Notes: generated by a model from the sequence alone, not told the origin. Shown: positions 26,001-35,327, numbered from the stretch's first letter. The stretch: 64,000 bases of DNA from Nocardia testacea NBRC 100365 (GCF_000308775.1 NZ_BAGJ01000089.1:27900-91899), one strand, 5' to 3'. Made by a program: numbers and translations.

Positions 26001-26303
26001 GCGAAGGGTGCGACGAAATCCGCGCGTGGGGCGGCGAATTTCGTGTCCGAGGCCGTCAAGACCGCGCGCTCTCAGCGTGTCCGGCCCGGTGGTGGTGCAG
26101 GCCGATTCGGCGTTCTATGCCGAGGAGGTCGTGGCCGCCGCCGCGCCACCACCGGCACCATCCGCGCCGACCTCATCGGAGTGCCCGCTCGCCTGGCCCG
26201 TCGCGGGCGCCGACAGGTCTGGCATCTACCCGCCTACTGGCACGCCGAGGGTGACTGGCTCGATCTGTTCGCTGCCGTGCACTCGCCACCGGCCGCAGCC
26301 TGA
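26001..26303 (+). pseudogene. Degraded IS1380-family transposase fragment
   Basis: Three pieces of an IS1380-type transposase are found in different frames: KGATKSARGAANFVSEAV, then GPVVVQADSAFYAEEVVAAA (containing the catalytic-region RADSAFY-like motif), then GTIRADLIGVPARLARRGRR with WHLPAYWHAEGDWLDLF and a stop at 26301-26303. At least two frameshifts and a large internal deletion separate them. It is a non-functional remnant, adjacent to the IS3 remnant. Confidence 0.65.
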
Positions 26304-26392
26304 CCTATCCGTTCACCCCGATAATCCGGGCTCTATCAGGAACCACAGTGGAAAGGCCGGGCAGACCAGCGGTCACCGGCTACCCACAATCT

Positions 26393-26425
26393 GGTGGTTT
26401 GCGCGCCGCAGCCGCGCAAACCACC
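26393..26425. repeat. Perfect 13-bp inverted repeat
   Basis: GGTGGTTTGCGCG (26393-26405) pairs perfectly with 26413-26425 around a seven-base loop. It lies in otherwise featureless DNA downstream of the IS remnants and upstream of the second leader. There is no following T tract, so it may be a terminator or an IS-related end rather than part of a gene. Confidence 0.5.
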
Positions 26426-26669
26426 CCGACCTCAGCCCTGCCATGGTGTGGTCGTCTCCTCCTGCGCCCATTCTGACGCATCAGAACTCTCACAACCGAT
26501 GGACCCATTCACCGGGCTCCAGTCAATGGCGGGCGAGGACCTGCGTCCATCGATGACCGACTCGCACTACAGGTGGATGACCTCACGGAGGGCGCGCAGG
26601 CTTGTCGGCTTCGGTGGACGCCGCGTGGTGGGGCGCCGAAACAAAGATCGACAGGTTTCGGTGAGTCTC

Positions 26670-26778
26670 TGTGTCGGCTCGGACACACAGGGGATGTCGG
26701 TGCGCGTACAGATCTTCCGGGGCCGAAGCCGAAGAATTGTGGTCACCGAAACAAACGCCGTTCGAAGGAGAATTCGAC
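26670..26778 (+). promoter_or_regulatory. Conserved 5' leader, copy 2
   Basis: Second copy of the leader described at 22373. TGTGTCGGCTCG is at 26670-26681 and the identical 20-base block AGCCGAAGAATTGTGGTCAC at 26727-26746, again 57 bases apart. Here TGTGTC can pair perfectly with the following GACACA over a six-base loop. The start codon of the SapA-like gene lies 32 bases after the second block, preceded by GAAGGAGAATTC. Confidence 0.6.
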
Positions 26779-27183
26779 GTGAGGAATGTAAAGAAGACAA
26801 TCGCGGTGTGCGCGTACGGAATCGGAATCACCGCCGGAGTTGCGGTGATCCACCCCGCCACTGCCTCCGCGGCAACGTATGGCGGTCAGTGCGGCCAAGG
26901 GTATGACGTGATCGATTCACACAAACTCGAGGGCGGCACCGTCTACCTCACCTACAACGGTACGAAGAACTGCGTGGTCACCGTCCGGGACCGGCCGGGG
27001 AAACCTGTGCGGATGGGCGCCGGACTCCGGACGTCGAAGGATCACAGTAATGTGATCATCGATGATGCCGACTACACCGAGTTAGCCGGCCCGGTGAAAG
27101 TTGCAGCGAAGGGCGAGTGCATCGACTGGGGCGGCCTCATCGGTGACGACCTATGGCAGACTTTCAAGGTGCATTGCAGCTGA
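26779..27183 (+). CDS. Spore-associated protein A-like secreted protein
   Basis: A 134-residue exported protein. The signal peptide covers about residues 1-31 (KKTIAVCAYGIGITAGVAV, cleavage after TASA). The mature region, with YGGQCGQGYDVIDSHKLEGG, VYLTYNGTKNCVVTV and AAKGECIDWGG, matches the SapA-type family of small cysteine-containing secreted proteins found across actinobacteria. Four cysteines could form two disulfides. Function is unknown outside Streptomyces spores. The GTG start has GGAG eight bases upstream. It shares a leader with the secreted-repeat gene at 22479. Confidence 0.75.
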   Translation: MRNVKKTIAVCAYGIGITAGVAVIHPATASAATYGGQCGQGYDVIDSHKLEGGTVYLTYNGTKNCVVTVRDRPGKPVRMGAGLRTSKDHSNVIIDDADYTELAGPVKVAAKGECIDWGGLIGDDLWQTFKVHCS

Positions 27184-27479
27184 GCGGCACAGAGAGCGCG
27201 TAGCGAGGGTTGATGTGTACTCTCTTCGCTCGGTCGTTCATGGCCTGGTAATCGCATTCCAGGCAGGGCTACGTGAGCCCGGAGGCCGACGAGGCACGTT
27301 CGAGCAATCCGGCGCTCACCGGTTACCGCGAACCCCGGGGTGTCGGGCGATGGCGAAGACGCTCGGCGGCGCCGCAGCCGGTATCGGTGAAGTCGCTGCG
27401 GACGCGGGCGGTCCGCCCTCTGCGAAGGAGTTGGACCCGACTCTTCTCTGGGTCGGCCCGGGCGACTAGTGTGGTCGCG

Positions 27480-28178
27480 ATGACAGTTGCAGAAAGCCTG
27501 CTGTTGCTGGTCTACGACAGTACGACGGGTAAGGCGCGAGTGGGTGGAACCCAACTGATTGCGGCACTGGCCGGTGCTGCCATCGTGGAACTCACTCTCG
27601 ACGGCGCGCTACGGCTGACCGAGGCCGATGAGCCGGGCGTCAAGAAAGGACGCCTGAGGCCGACCGGCAAGAAGCCCGGGGATCCGCGGTTCGCCGAACT
27701 CGTGGCGGTGGCCGATGGCCGCAAGCCGAAAGACGCGATCGGTAAGGTGGGCGGGCTCGGCTCGTGGCGCAGCCGCGCTCGCGATCTGCGGGAGGCACTG
27801 CTCGGTGACCTCGCCGACGCAGGCGAGGTCACCGAAACCGAGCGCAAGGTGTTGGGGTTGTTCCCCACCACCGCATGGCGGCCGCGGACCGACGGTGAAA
27901 AGGCCCGGGTGGAACAGCGCGTCCGCGCCGCTGTCATCGACGAAATCGAACCCGACGACCGCACTGCGGCATTGATCTCGATCCTGCACGCCGTCGACTT
28001 GCTGCCCAAGCTGCTTCCCGACGCCGACAAGCGTGCTGTCAAACAGCGCGGGAAGACGATCAGTGAAAGCGAATGGGGCGGCCCGGCGGTCCGGAAAGCG
28101 GTGCAAGAAGTCCAGGCTGTCACCATAGGGGTCATCGCCGCCACCAGCGCGGCGACCAATGCCGGCAGCGGCGGCTGA
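27480..28178 (+). CDS. GPP34 (GOLPH3-like) family protein
   Basis: A 232-residue soluble protein of the GOLPH3/VPS74 (GPP34) family. It begins TVAESLLLLVYDSTTGKARV, with the LLxLLxDxxTG motif, continues LIAALAGAAIVELTLDGALR and LREALLGDLADAGEVTETER, and ends in a helical bundle. Eukaryotic members bind phosphoinositide; bacterial members are uncharacterised cytoplasmic or membrane-associated proteins, frequent in nocardiae and streptomycetes. The ATG at 27480 starts the domain exactly. The 296 bases upstream hold no gene. Confidence 0.85.
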   Translation: MTVAESLLLLVYDSTTGKARVGGTQLIAALAGAAIVELTLDGALRLTEADEPGVKKGRLRPTGKKPGDPRFAELVAVADGRKPKDAIGKVGGLGSWRSRARDLREALLGDLADAGEVTETERKVLGLFPTTAWRPRTDGEKARVEQRVRAAVIDEIEPDDRTAALISILHAVDLLPKLLPDADKRAVKQRGKTISESEWGGPAVRKAVQEVQAVTIGVIAATSAATNAGSGG

Positions 28179-28432
28179 TAGCTCGGCGCCGTCCGACGGC
28201 ATTTCCGCAACAGAGCATCAGCGCATGACGCCGCGTCACCGGGCGGGCCACGGGCGCTTTCCCGCGCGGAATCGCCCGAGGGAGCGCAGGTCCGTTGGCG
28301 GGATACAGCGATGTCTCGGTGGCCGAATGAAAGAGCCGGCTCGCCCGGTTGTGGGCCGAAGCGATTGCCGCGGGTGAGCTACCGGAAACCGATGTCGAGA
28401 TGGGGTGGAGTCGCTCGAGCCGATCCGGAAAT

Positions 28433-28476
28433 GCGCCGGACCGCCGACGCCGAACGTATCGGCGGCGGTCCGGCGC
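28433..28476. terminator. Strong bidirectional terminator
   Basis: GCGCCGGACCGCCG pairs perfectly (14 bp) with 28463-28476, with a 16-base loop, followed on the plus strand by AAGAGTTTTGT. It lies between the convergent GPP34 and catC genes. The rest of the 317-base gap holds a short protein-like plus-strand piece near 28320-28400 (ARLWAEAIAAGELPETD) after an in-frame stop, perhaps a decayed regulator, but no gene. Confidence 0.7.
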
Positions 28477-28495
28477 AAGAGTTTTGTGGACCGGT

Positions 28496-28786
28496 TCAGG
28501 CCGCCTGCTCGATGGCGGAGGGATGGGCGGTGAGCGGCAGGATGTCGATCGTCATATACGGGAAAAGCGGCAGGTTCCACAGGATTTCGTGGAGTTCGGC
28601 GGGTGAGTCGACGGCGAAGACGCTGATGTTGCTGTACTGGCCGACGATGCGCCAGATATGGACCCACTTCCCGGACCGCTGGAGTTCCTGGGAGTACTTC
28701 TTCTCGCGGGCGACGATATCGGCACGGACGGCGTCGTCGAGATCGCGGGGGATATCGACGTCCATCCGGACGTGGTAGAGGTGCAT
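28496..28786 (-). CDS. catC: Muconolactone delta-isomerase
   Basis: A 96-residue protein with the family pattern MHLYHVRMDVDIPRDLD at the start and REKKYSQELQRSGKWVHIWR and LHEILWNLPLFPYMTIDI later; the length is that of CatC. It converts muconolactone to 3-oxoadipate enol-lactone, the third step of the catechol ortho-cleavage pathway, as a homodecamer in the cytoplasm. It is the last gene of catA-catB-catC, 11 bases after catB. The pca genes needed to finish the pathway are not in this window. Confidence 0.92.
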   Translation of the reverse strand: MHLYHVRMDVDIPRDLDDAVRADIVAREKKYSQELQRSGKWVHIWRIVGQYSNISVFAVDSPAELHEILWNLPLFPYMTIDILPLTAHPSAIEQAA

Positions 28787-28797
28787 GGGTCTCGTTC

Positions 28798-29919
28798 CTA
28801 GTTCCGGGTCCACCGTTTGACGGCGTCCATGTTCAGTTCCACCCCGAGCCCGGGGCCGGTGGGCAGGTGTACCTGTCCGTCGTTGTATCGCAGCGGTTCC
28901 TGGAGCAGCTCCTCGCTGAACAGCAGCGGTCCGAAAAGTTCGGTGCCGAAATCGATTCCGGGTTCCGCGCAGGCGAAATGGATCGAGGCGGCGGTGCCGA
29001 TCGGGCCCTCGATCGAGGTGGCGCCGTGGCAGGCCAGGCCCGCGGCGCGGGCGACGGCGACGACCTCGCGGCTGCGGCGCAGGCCGCCGCATTTGGTGGT
29101 TTTGACCGCGAGCACGTCGGCGGCGCCGCGGCGGGCGACCTCCAGGGCGTCGTGCGGGGTGTGCACGCTCTCGTCGGCCATCACCGGGATCGGCAACAGG
29201 GCGTTCAGTTCCGCCAGGACCTCCAGTTGCTCACCGGGGGTGGGCTGTTCGATCAGCTGGACACCGCCGTCGGCCAGCCAGGGCAGGTGGCGCAGGGCGG
29301 TGAGCCGGTCCCAGCGGGCGTTGATATCGACCCGGACGCCGGCCTGCCCGGCGAGGGCCTCGGTCACCCGCAGGACGCGCTCGGTGTCTTCGGCCGGGTC
29401 GAGTGCGCCCATTTTGAGTTTGAAGCTGAAATGCTTACGATTCTCGATCTTTTCCCGGGCCTCGGCGATGATCTCGTCGACCGGCGCCGATCCCAGCGCC
29501 CAGGTGACATCCACGCTGGAGCGGAAGGCCCCGCCCAGCAGGGTGTGCACCGGGACGTCCAGGCAGCGGGCCCAGGCATCGTGCAGCGCGACGTCGACCG
29601 CGGCCTTGGCGAAGCGCGCCCCGGCCACCACCCGTTCGATATCGGCCAGGATGCCGGTGATCTCGTCGACCCGGCGCCCGAGCAGCACCGGCACCAGGTA
29701 CCGCTCGACGACGGCCTGCATCGTCTCGACCGATTCACCGCCCCACCACGGTCCGCCGGGTACCACGCCCTCGCCGTAGCCGGTGACTCCGCCGCCGGTG
29801 GTGACCCCGACCAGCAGGATGGGCTGGGCATCCATCGAGGTGGTGGCGAACTTGTGCGGCCGTACCAGGGGCACGTCCAGGATGGTGGTCTCGACCGAGA
29901 CGATCGACAGGTCCGACAT
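28798..29919 (-). CDS. catB: Muconate cycloisomerase
   Basis: A 373-residue enolase-superfamily enzyme. The catalytic Lys is in FKLKMG, metal ligands are in DINARWD, LIEQPT and MADESV, and the second Lys is in VKTTKCGGL. The order and spacing match muconate cycloisomerase (MLE I), which converts cis,cis-muconate to muconolactone. It lies between catA (29 bases upstream) and catC. The ATG at 29919 has GAAAGAG seven bases upstream. Related dipeptide epimerases are excluded by the operon context. Confidence 0.92.
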   Translation of the reverse strand: MSDLSIVSVETTILDVPLVRPHKFATTSMDAQPILLVGVTTGGGVTGYGEGVVPGGPWWGGESVETMQAVVERYLVPVLLGRRVDEITGILADIERVVAGARFAKAAVDVALHDAWARCLDVPVHTLLGGAFRSSVDVTWALGSAPVDEIIAEAREKIENRKHFSFKLKMGALDPAEDTERVLRVTEALAGQAGVRVDINARWDRLTALRHLPWLADGGVQLIEQPTPGEQLEVLAELNALLPIPVMADESVHTPHDALEVARRGAADVLAVKTTKCGGLRRSREVVAVARAAGLACHGATSIEGPIGTAASIHFACAEPGIDFGTELFGPLLFSEELLQEPLRYNDGQVHLPTGPGLGVELNMDAVKRWTRN

Positions 29920-29948
29920 CGAAACTCTTTCTCGTGCGGTGAAACGGT

Positions 29949-30869
<921 letters not shown>

Positions 30870-30924
30870 CAATTACTGTGCGCGTGGTCACTTGGTTTGT
30901 CAAGAAGGGAACGGAGCGGGCCGT

Positions 30925-31695
30925 ATGAGCGAGAACGAGCGCGACTACATCCAGAGCATCGAACGGGGATTCGCCGTGCTCACCGCGTTCGACAGCGAGC
31001 GGCCCAACCCCACTCTTGCCGAGCTGGCGCAGGCGACCGGGCTGGCCAAACCGGTGGTCCGCCGCATCCTGCTGACATTGCAGCGACTCGGCTACGTGGC
31101 CGGCTCCGGTCCGCGCTGGACGCTCACGCCCCGCGTCCTGAGCATCGGGCAGCACTATTCGGCCGGCCATACGCTGCTCGAACAGGCCATGCCGCATCTC
31201 CTGGCAGTGGCCGACGAACTGCACGAATCCGCATCGCTCGGCGTCCTCGACGGCGCCGAGGTGGTGTATGCGGCGCGGGTCCCGGTGCGCCGGATCATGA
31301 GCATCAACGTCTCGGTCGGCACCCGCGTCCCGGCCTATGCGACCTCCATGGGCCGCGCGCTGCTGGCGTGGGCGCCGCAGACGACGCTGGACGAGGTGAT
31401 CGCCCGCACCGAGTTCCGCCCGCTGACCGCCACGACGATCACCGATGCCGGACAGCTCGAACGCGAACTCGCCCGCGTCCGGGAAAAAGGCTATGCACTC
31501 ACCTCCGAAGAACTGGAGAAGGGACTGATCTCGATCGCCGTTCCGGTACGGGACCAGTCCGGCGCGGTCGTCGCGGTTATCGCCTGTTCGACGTCCACCG
31601 GCCGGACGACGGCCGAGGAATTCGAGCGCACCGCGAGCGCGTGTGTCTCGGCGGCGGCCGATGAACTGAGCCGCGGCCTCGGGTGGACGCCCTGA
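30925..31695 (+). CDS. IclR family regulator of the cat operon
   Basis: A 256-residue IclR-type regulator. The N-terminal winged helix (~8-70) has YIQSIERGFAVLTAF and LAELAQATGLAKPVVRRILL. The effector domain includes GTRVPAYATSMGRALLAWAP and REKGYALTSEELEKGLISIA, typical of the PcaR/PobR/CatR subgroup. In actinobacteria these proteins respond to muconate or related ring-cleavage intermediates. Divergence from catA with paired palindromes between supports control of catABC. ATG 30925 begins the conserved N-terminus. Confidence 0.88.
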   Translation: MSENERDYIQSIERGFAVLTAFDSERPNPTLAELAQATGLAKPVVRRILLTLQRLGYVAGSGPRWTLTPRVLSIGQHYSAGHTLLEQAMPHLLAVADELHESASLGVLDGAEVVYAARVPVRRIMSINVSVGTRVPAYATSMGRALLAWAPQTTLDEVIARTEFRPLTATTITDAGQLERELARVREKGYALTSEELEKGLISIAVPVRDQSGAVVAVIACSTSTGRTTAEEFERTASACVSAAADELSRGLGWTP

Positions 31696-31701
31696 CGCGG
31701 G

Positions 31702-32322
31702 TCAGACCGTGACCCGATAGGCGAGGATGTCGCGGACCAGCGTCCCCAGGCTCTCGGCCCCGGTTTTCGCCTTGATCCGCGCCCGGTGCACATCGACGGT
31801 CTTCACGCTGGTCCCCAGCCGGCTGGCGATCTGCTGGCTGGACCTGCCCTCGATGACCAGGTGCAGCACCTCGCGCTCGCGGGGGGTGAGATCCGCCAGC
31901 CGCCGCTCGACGTGCAGGCGTTCGGCGCGTTCGGCGAAGGCCCGGTCCGCGGCCAGCAGCTGTTCCTGCACCACCTCGAGCATCCGCTGCGGCTCGTAGG
32001 GTTTCTCCAGGAAATCCACCGCCCCGGCGCGTAGCGCGCGCACCGACATCGGGATATCCCCGTGTGCGGAACAGAAGATGACCGGAGCGGGATAGTCGCG
32101 CCGGTTGAGCTCCTCCTGTAACTGGAATCCGCTCAGTCCGGGCATCCGGACATCGACGATGACGACCCCGGCCTCGTCCAGATCGGCCTCCTCCAGGAAG
32201 GAGGCCGCGGTGGCATAGGTCAGCGCATCGATCCCGATGCTCTGCAGCAGAAACGCGAGCGATTTGCGCAGGTCCTCGTCGTCGTCGACGATATGGACGA
32301 CGGGGGAGGGTGCACCGCTCAT
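31702..32322 (-). CDS. FixJ-type (LuxR-family) response regulator
   Basis: A 206-residue regulator. The receiver domain has DDDED at 13-17, the phospho-acceptor Asp57 in VVIVDVRMPG, and Lys in FLEKPYEPQRM; the FLEKP loop is characteristic of FixJ/StyR/TodT regulators. The C-terminal LuxR helix-turn-helix has LTPREREVLHLVIEGRSSQQ then IASRLGTSVKTVDVHRARI. Its likely partner is the PAS sensor kinase at 35328-36821, on the same strand and separated by the iacG/iacH-like genes. It probably controls the auxin genes. Confidence 0.88.
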   Translation of the reverse strand: MSGAPSPVVHIVDDDEDLRKSLAFLLQSIGIDALTYATAASFLEEADLDEAGVVIVDVRMPGLSGFQLQEELNRRDYPAPVIFCSAHGDIPMSVRALRAGAVDFLEKPYEPQRMLEVVQEQLLAADRAFAERAERLHVERRLADLTPREREVLHLVIEGRSSQQIASRLGTSVKTVDVHRARIKAKTGAESLGTLVRDILAYRVTV

Positions 32323-32387
32323 ACCCGTCGATTCTACGTGTGAGCAGGCCGGCGGAGTGCCCGGCGAGAATCCGGTGGCCATCTCGA

Positions 32388-32945
32388 TCACGGCCCCATC
32401 AGCACCGAACTGCCCGGGAAACTGTCCGCGAAGGCATGCGGCAGCGGGGCCACGAAAACGTTCTCGGTGCGGGTGCGGGTGATCTTCCAGGTGCCGTCGG
32501 CGCGGCGGAAGGTGTTGTTGAGCCGGCTCGACCGCAGCAGTCCGGTGCCGTCGGAATACAGCCACGGTTGCATGTGGATCCATTGTCCGGCGGCCGAATC
32601 GCCGTCCACCCGGATCTGTTCGGCGGTGAGGTAGTGCGCGTTCAGCACCAGGGCGGGCTCGCGATCCGGAGCCCAGAACCGTTCGAAATGGCCGCGGATG
32701 GCCGCGTGCCCGGTGAGCCGGCCGAACTGGTCGTCGTAGTACTCGCCGACGCCCTCCCAGACCGCGTCCTCGGCGTAGAGCTCCATGATGAGGTCGATCC
32801 GGTGGGTGTCGTCGGTGACCCCGAACTCGGGGCACGGGGTATCGCACAGGAACATGTAGCGCGCCTGCAGTCGCCGAATATCGGCTTCGGCTTCCAGTGT
32901 CTCGATCCGGCGGGTCAACCGCTCGATGGTTTCGCTCTCGGTCAT
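32388..32945 (-). CDS. NTF2/SnoaL-like protein in the auxin locus
   Basis: A 185-residue protein of the SnoaL/NTF2-like fold. After a helical start (IERLTRRIETLEAEADIRRL) it has ARYMFLCDTPCPEF, DLIMELYAEDAVWEGVGEYY and GHAAIRGHFERFWAP, then NTFRRADGTWKITRTRTEN, in the order of SnoaL_4-type domains. These cone-shaped folds include isomerases, hydrolases and dioxygenase small subunits. It may correspond to a small accessory Iac protein, but I cannot prove which. ATG 32945 is chosen over a longer arginine-rich upstream reading. Confidence 0.72.
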   Translation of the reverse strand: MTESETIERLTRRIETLEAEADIRRLQARYMFLCDTPCPEFGVTDDTHRIDLIMELYAEDAVWEGVGEYYDDQFGRLTGHAAIRGHFERFWAPDREPALVLNAHYLTAEQIRVDGDSAAGQWIHMQPWLYSDGTGLLRSSRLNNTFRRADGTWKITRTRTENVFVAPLPHAFADSFPGSSVLMGP

Positions 32946-32961
32946 GACGTCCCTTCGGTGA

Positions 32962-33117
32962 TCACAGCACGACGGTGACGGTCTCGGCTTCGGTGTTCCA
33001 CGGCACAATGGCCGCGACCACGCCGACCGGGTCGACGGTGGTGGAGGTGCCCGCGCCACCACGGGTCCACGACCCCGCGAGATAGAGGTCGGTGGTGAGT
33101 TCGGGAAGTGCGGTCAC
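32962..33117 (-). pseudogene. Internally deleted aldehyde dehydrogenase remnant
   Basis: A 51-codon open frame joins an aldehyde-dehydrogenase N-terminus (LTTDLYLAGSWTRGGAGTST) directly to the mid-domain motif PVGVVAAIVPWN, skipping the roughly 100 residues normally between, then ends in TEAETVTVVL. The catalytic Glu and Cys regions are missing. It keeps a good ribosome binding site (AGGAG six bases before the GTG) and lies between two locus genes on the same strand, so a short product may still be made. An intact ancestor probably once oxidised an aldehyde in this pathway. Confidence 0.7.
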
Positions 33118-33184
33118 AGGGGTCTCCTCGTGCGGGGATACTCGGCGGGCCGGGCAGTGCCCGGCCGAGAGTGCGGTGCGCCGG

Positions 33185-34462
33185 TCATGACGTTCGGAGG
33201 GGCACGGTGCGGGCCTGGACCCACGCGGCCGTCCGTAGTAGCGCGGCCTCCTCGCATGGGCGTCCGATGACCTGGACGCCGAGCGGCAAGCCGTCCGGCG
33301 TGCGCAGGCCGGGGACGGTGGCCACGGGCAACCCGAGCGCCTGCCAGGCGCGGCTGAGTACCGGGTCGCCGGTGGCGGCCAGGCCGGTCGGCGCGGGGCC
33401 CGGCGCGGCGGGACCGACAATCGCGTCGTAGCCGGTGAACAGGTCGAGCACTGTCCGCCTGGTCCGCTCGACGATTCCGCGCGCCTCCGCGTAGTCGCGC
33501 GGATCCGTGGCGGCGCCGGTCCGCAGCAGTTCGGCGAGCGGGGCACTCAACGCGTCGGCGCGGGCGAGTTCGGTGGTGCGGGTGCGCGCGGCCTCGTAGG
33601 CCATGACCACCCGATGCGCGGCGGTGGTCTCGGCGACGGCCTGCTCCGCGGCGAAATCGGTGACGGTGGCGCCGTCCGCGCGCAGCCGTTCCCGCAGAGC
33701 CGTGACGGCATCGGTCATCACTGGCTGCACAGCGTCCAGCGGCGCCGCGGTCCAGAAGGCCACCCGTGGGGGCCGCGCGGGTTCGGCCGCCGGGTCGGGC
33801 ACGCCACGCAGGGCCGCCCACGCGCAGGCCAGATCGCGGACCTCCGCGGCGTAGTAGCCGTGGCTGTCCAGGCTGTGCGCGAGTCCGGTGACACCGGTGG
33901 TGGGCAGCAGGCCCCGGGTCAGGACCAGGGCCGCGACCCCGCAGTAGGCGGCGGGCCGGGTCACCGACGCCGCGGTCTGCGAACCGAGTGCCAGCGGCAC
34001 CTGGCCGGCGGCGACCGCCGCGGCCGAACCGCTCGACGAACCGCCCGGTGTATGGTCCGGTGCTGCCGGGTTACGCGTGGGACCCGGCGCGAAATAGGCG
34101 AATTCGGTGGTGACGGTTTTCCCGGCCGGTAGCGCCCCCGCGGCCCGCCACAGCTCGACGATCTCCGCGTCGTGCTCCACCGGTGCGCTGTCCGCGCGCA
34201 GCGTCGAACCGCACCGGGTGGGATATCCGGCGACATCGATGATGTCCTTGACCCCGAGCGGAATTCCGCCCAGCGGCCCACTCGGCGCGGCGAATTCGGG
34301 GCGGGGACCGCGGGCGACCCATGCGGCGAGCGTGTTCTCGGTGGCGGCGATGCGGTCGGCGGACCGCTCCCATGCCGTCGCGGCGTCGGTGCGCCCGGCG
34401 GCCATGTCATCGACCAGATCACGTAACGACCACGGGGCGTACAGGGATTCCGCGGAGGTCAT
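33185..34462 (-). CDS. iacH: Amidase, IacH-like
   Basis: A 425-residue amidase-signature enzyme. The catalytic Lys is in LGVKDIIDVAGYPT, the cis-Ser in GGSSSGSAAAVAAG, and the nucleophile Ser in SQTAASVTRPAAYCG, where the usual GGS reads AAS. It cuts C-N bonds in amides or ring intermediates. In described iac clusters IacH is an amidase of this type acting in conversion of indole-3-acetate to catechol. It overlaps the preceding small gene by four bases (ATGA), giving the unit flavin reductase, small protein, amidase. Confidence 0.78.
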   Translation of the reverse strand: MTSAESLYAPWSLRDLVDDMAAGRTDAATAWERSADRIAATENTLAAWVARGPRPEFAAPSGPLGGIPLGVKDIIDVAGYPTRCGSTLRADSAPVEHDAEIVELWRAAGALPAGKTVTTEFAYFAPGPTRNPAAPDHTPGGSSSGSAAAVAAGQVPLALGSQTAASVTRPAAYCGVAALVLTRGLLPTTGVTGLAHSLDSHGYYAAEVRDLACAWAALRGVPDPAAEPARPPRVAFWTAAPLDAVQPVMTDAVTALRERLRADGATVTDFAAEQAVAETTAAHRVVMAYEAARTRTTELARADALSAPLAELLRTGAATDPRDYAEARGIVERTRRTVLDLFTGYDAIVGPAAPGPAPTGLAATGDPVLSRAWQALGLPVATVPGLRTPDGLPLGVQVIGRPCEEAALLRTAAWVQARTVPLRTS

Positions 34463-34707
34463 GATTCCACCCACATCGCCTCGGCGGTCCAGTAGTCCAT
34501 GCCCGCAGCGCTCACCGCATGCCGCCACTCGGTGGTGCGGCGCAGGCCGGGTTCGGCGATCGCGGTGATCCGGTCGGCGGCGTCCGGCCCGTCCTCGGGG
34601 ACCTGCCAGTGCACCCAGTTGAGCTCGCGACCGTCCGCATCGTGCAGAAACAGGTCGACGTGGCGCCAGCCGTACCCGTGGGTGTCGTTGTAACACATCA
34701 GCGTCAT
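34459..34707 (-). CDS. Small protein coupled between flavin reductase and amidase
   Basis: An 82-residue soluble protein beginning MTLMCYNDTHGYGWRHVDLF and rich in Trp and His (NWVHWQVPEDGPDAADR; DYWTAEAMWVES). I do not recognise a domain. Its ATG at 34707 overlaps the flavin reductase stop by four bases and its stop overlaps the amidase ATG by four, so it is tightly translated within the unit. An ATG at 34728 with AGGAG eight bases upstream is an alternative that adds seven residues. It may be an Iac accessory subunit; this is inferred from position only. Confidence 0.65.
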   Translation of the reverse strand: MTLMCYNDTHGYGWRHVDLFLHDADGRELNWVHWQVPEDGPDAADRITAIAEPGLRRTTEWRHAVSAAGMDYWTAEAMWVES

Positions 34708-35261
34708 GCGGTGGTCCGCCTCGTCCATCCGGTGTTCTCCTGCTCGGGGTGGGATCGATGCTCGGTGCCGATGCTGTGGAAGCGCCGCTGGAAATAGACC
34801 AGCGCGCCGGTGTTCTCGCGGACATCGACGCGCTGGACGCTCACCAGGAAGATCGAATGCGAACCCTGGGTGTGGTCGCTGATGATGCGGCCCACCACCC
34901 GCGCCGCCGCGGTGCGCAGCATCGGGATGTCCTCGGTGTCGTGGTCCCAGATCGGCCACTCGAATCGTTCGGCCATCGGTACGCCGGTGGCACCGGCGAA
35001 GTGTCCGGCGAGTTCCTCGTCGGCCGAACTCAGGATGTTCACGCACAGCCGCTGATTGCGCCGGAAGATCGCGTGGGCGTAGCTGGACTGGTTGACGCAC
35101 ACGATCATCGTGGGCGGTGCGTCGGTCACCGAGCACACAGCGCTGACCGTGATGCCTGCGCGACCACGCGGTCCGTTGGTGGTGACGACGTTCACTGCGG
35201 CCGAAAGATTCGACATCGCAGCCCGGAAGTCACGCTGCTCGGCGGTCAATTGCTTGGTCAT
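34704..35261 (-). CDS. iacG: Flavin reductase, IacG-like
   Basis: A 185-residue flavin:NAD(P)H reductase of the HpaC/DIM6-NTAB split-barrel family. Motifs include FRAAMSNLSAAVNVVTTNGP at the start, GITVSAVCSVTDAPPTMIVC for flavin binding, and GSHSIFLVSVQRVDV at the end. Such enzymes supply reduced flavin to a partner monooxygenase; the partner here is the IacA-like protein at 36997. The C-terminal 20 residues are extra relative to the core fold. It leads the minus-strand unit with the small protein and amidase. Confidence 0.82.
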   Translation of the reverse strand: MTKQLTAEQRDFRAAMSNLSAAVNVVTTNGPRGRAGITVSAVCSVTDAPPTMIVCVNQSSYAHAIFRRNQRLCVNILSSADEELAGHFAGATGVPMAERFEWPIWDHDTEDIPMLRTAAARVVGRIISDHTQGSHSIFLVSVQRVDVRENTGALVYFQRRFHSIGTEHRSHPEQENTGWTRRTTA

Positions 35262-35327
35262 GGCATCGACGCTACGAGTGATCTACGCCTCGAGGTATCG
35301 AGATTTCCTCCGGGTGCGCTGAAGGTT

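Noticed and set aside
28300..28430. Possible gene fragment upstream of the catC terminator
   Set aside because: A short protein-like stretch (ARLWAEAIAAGELPETD) follows an in-frame stop and has no start; too short to support a gene call.
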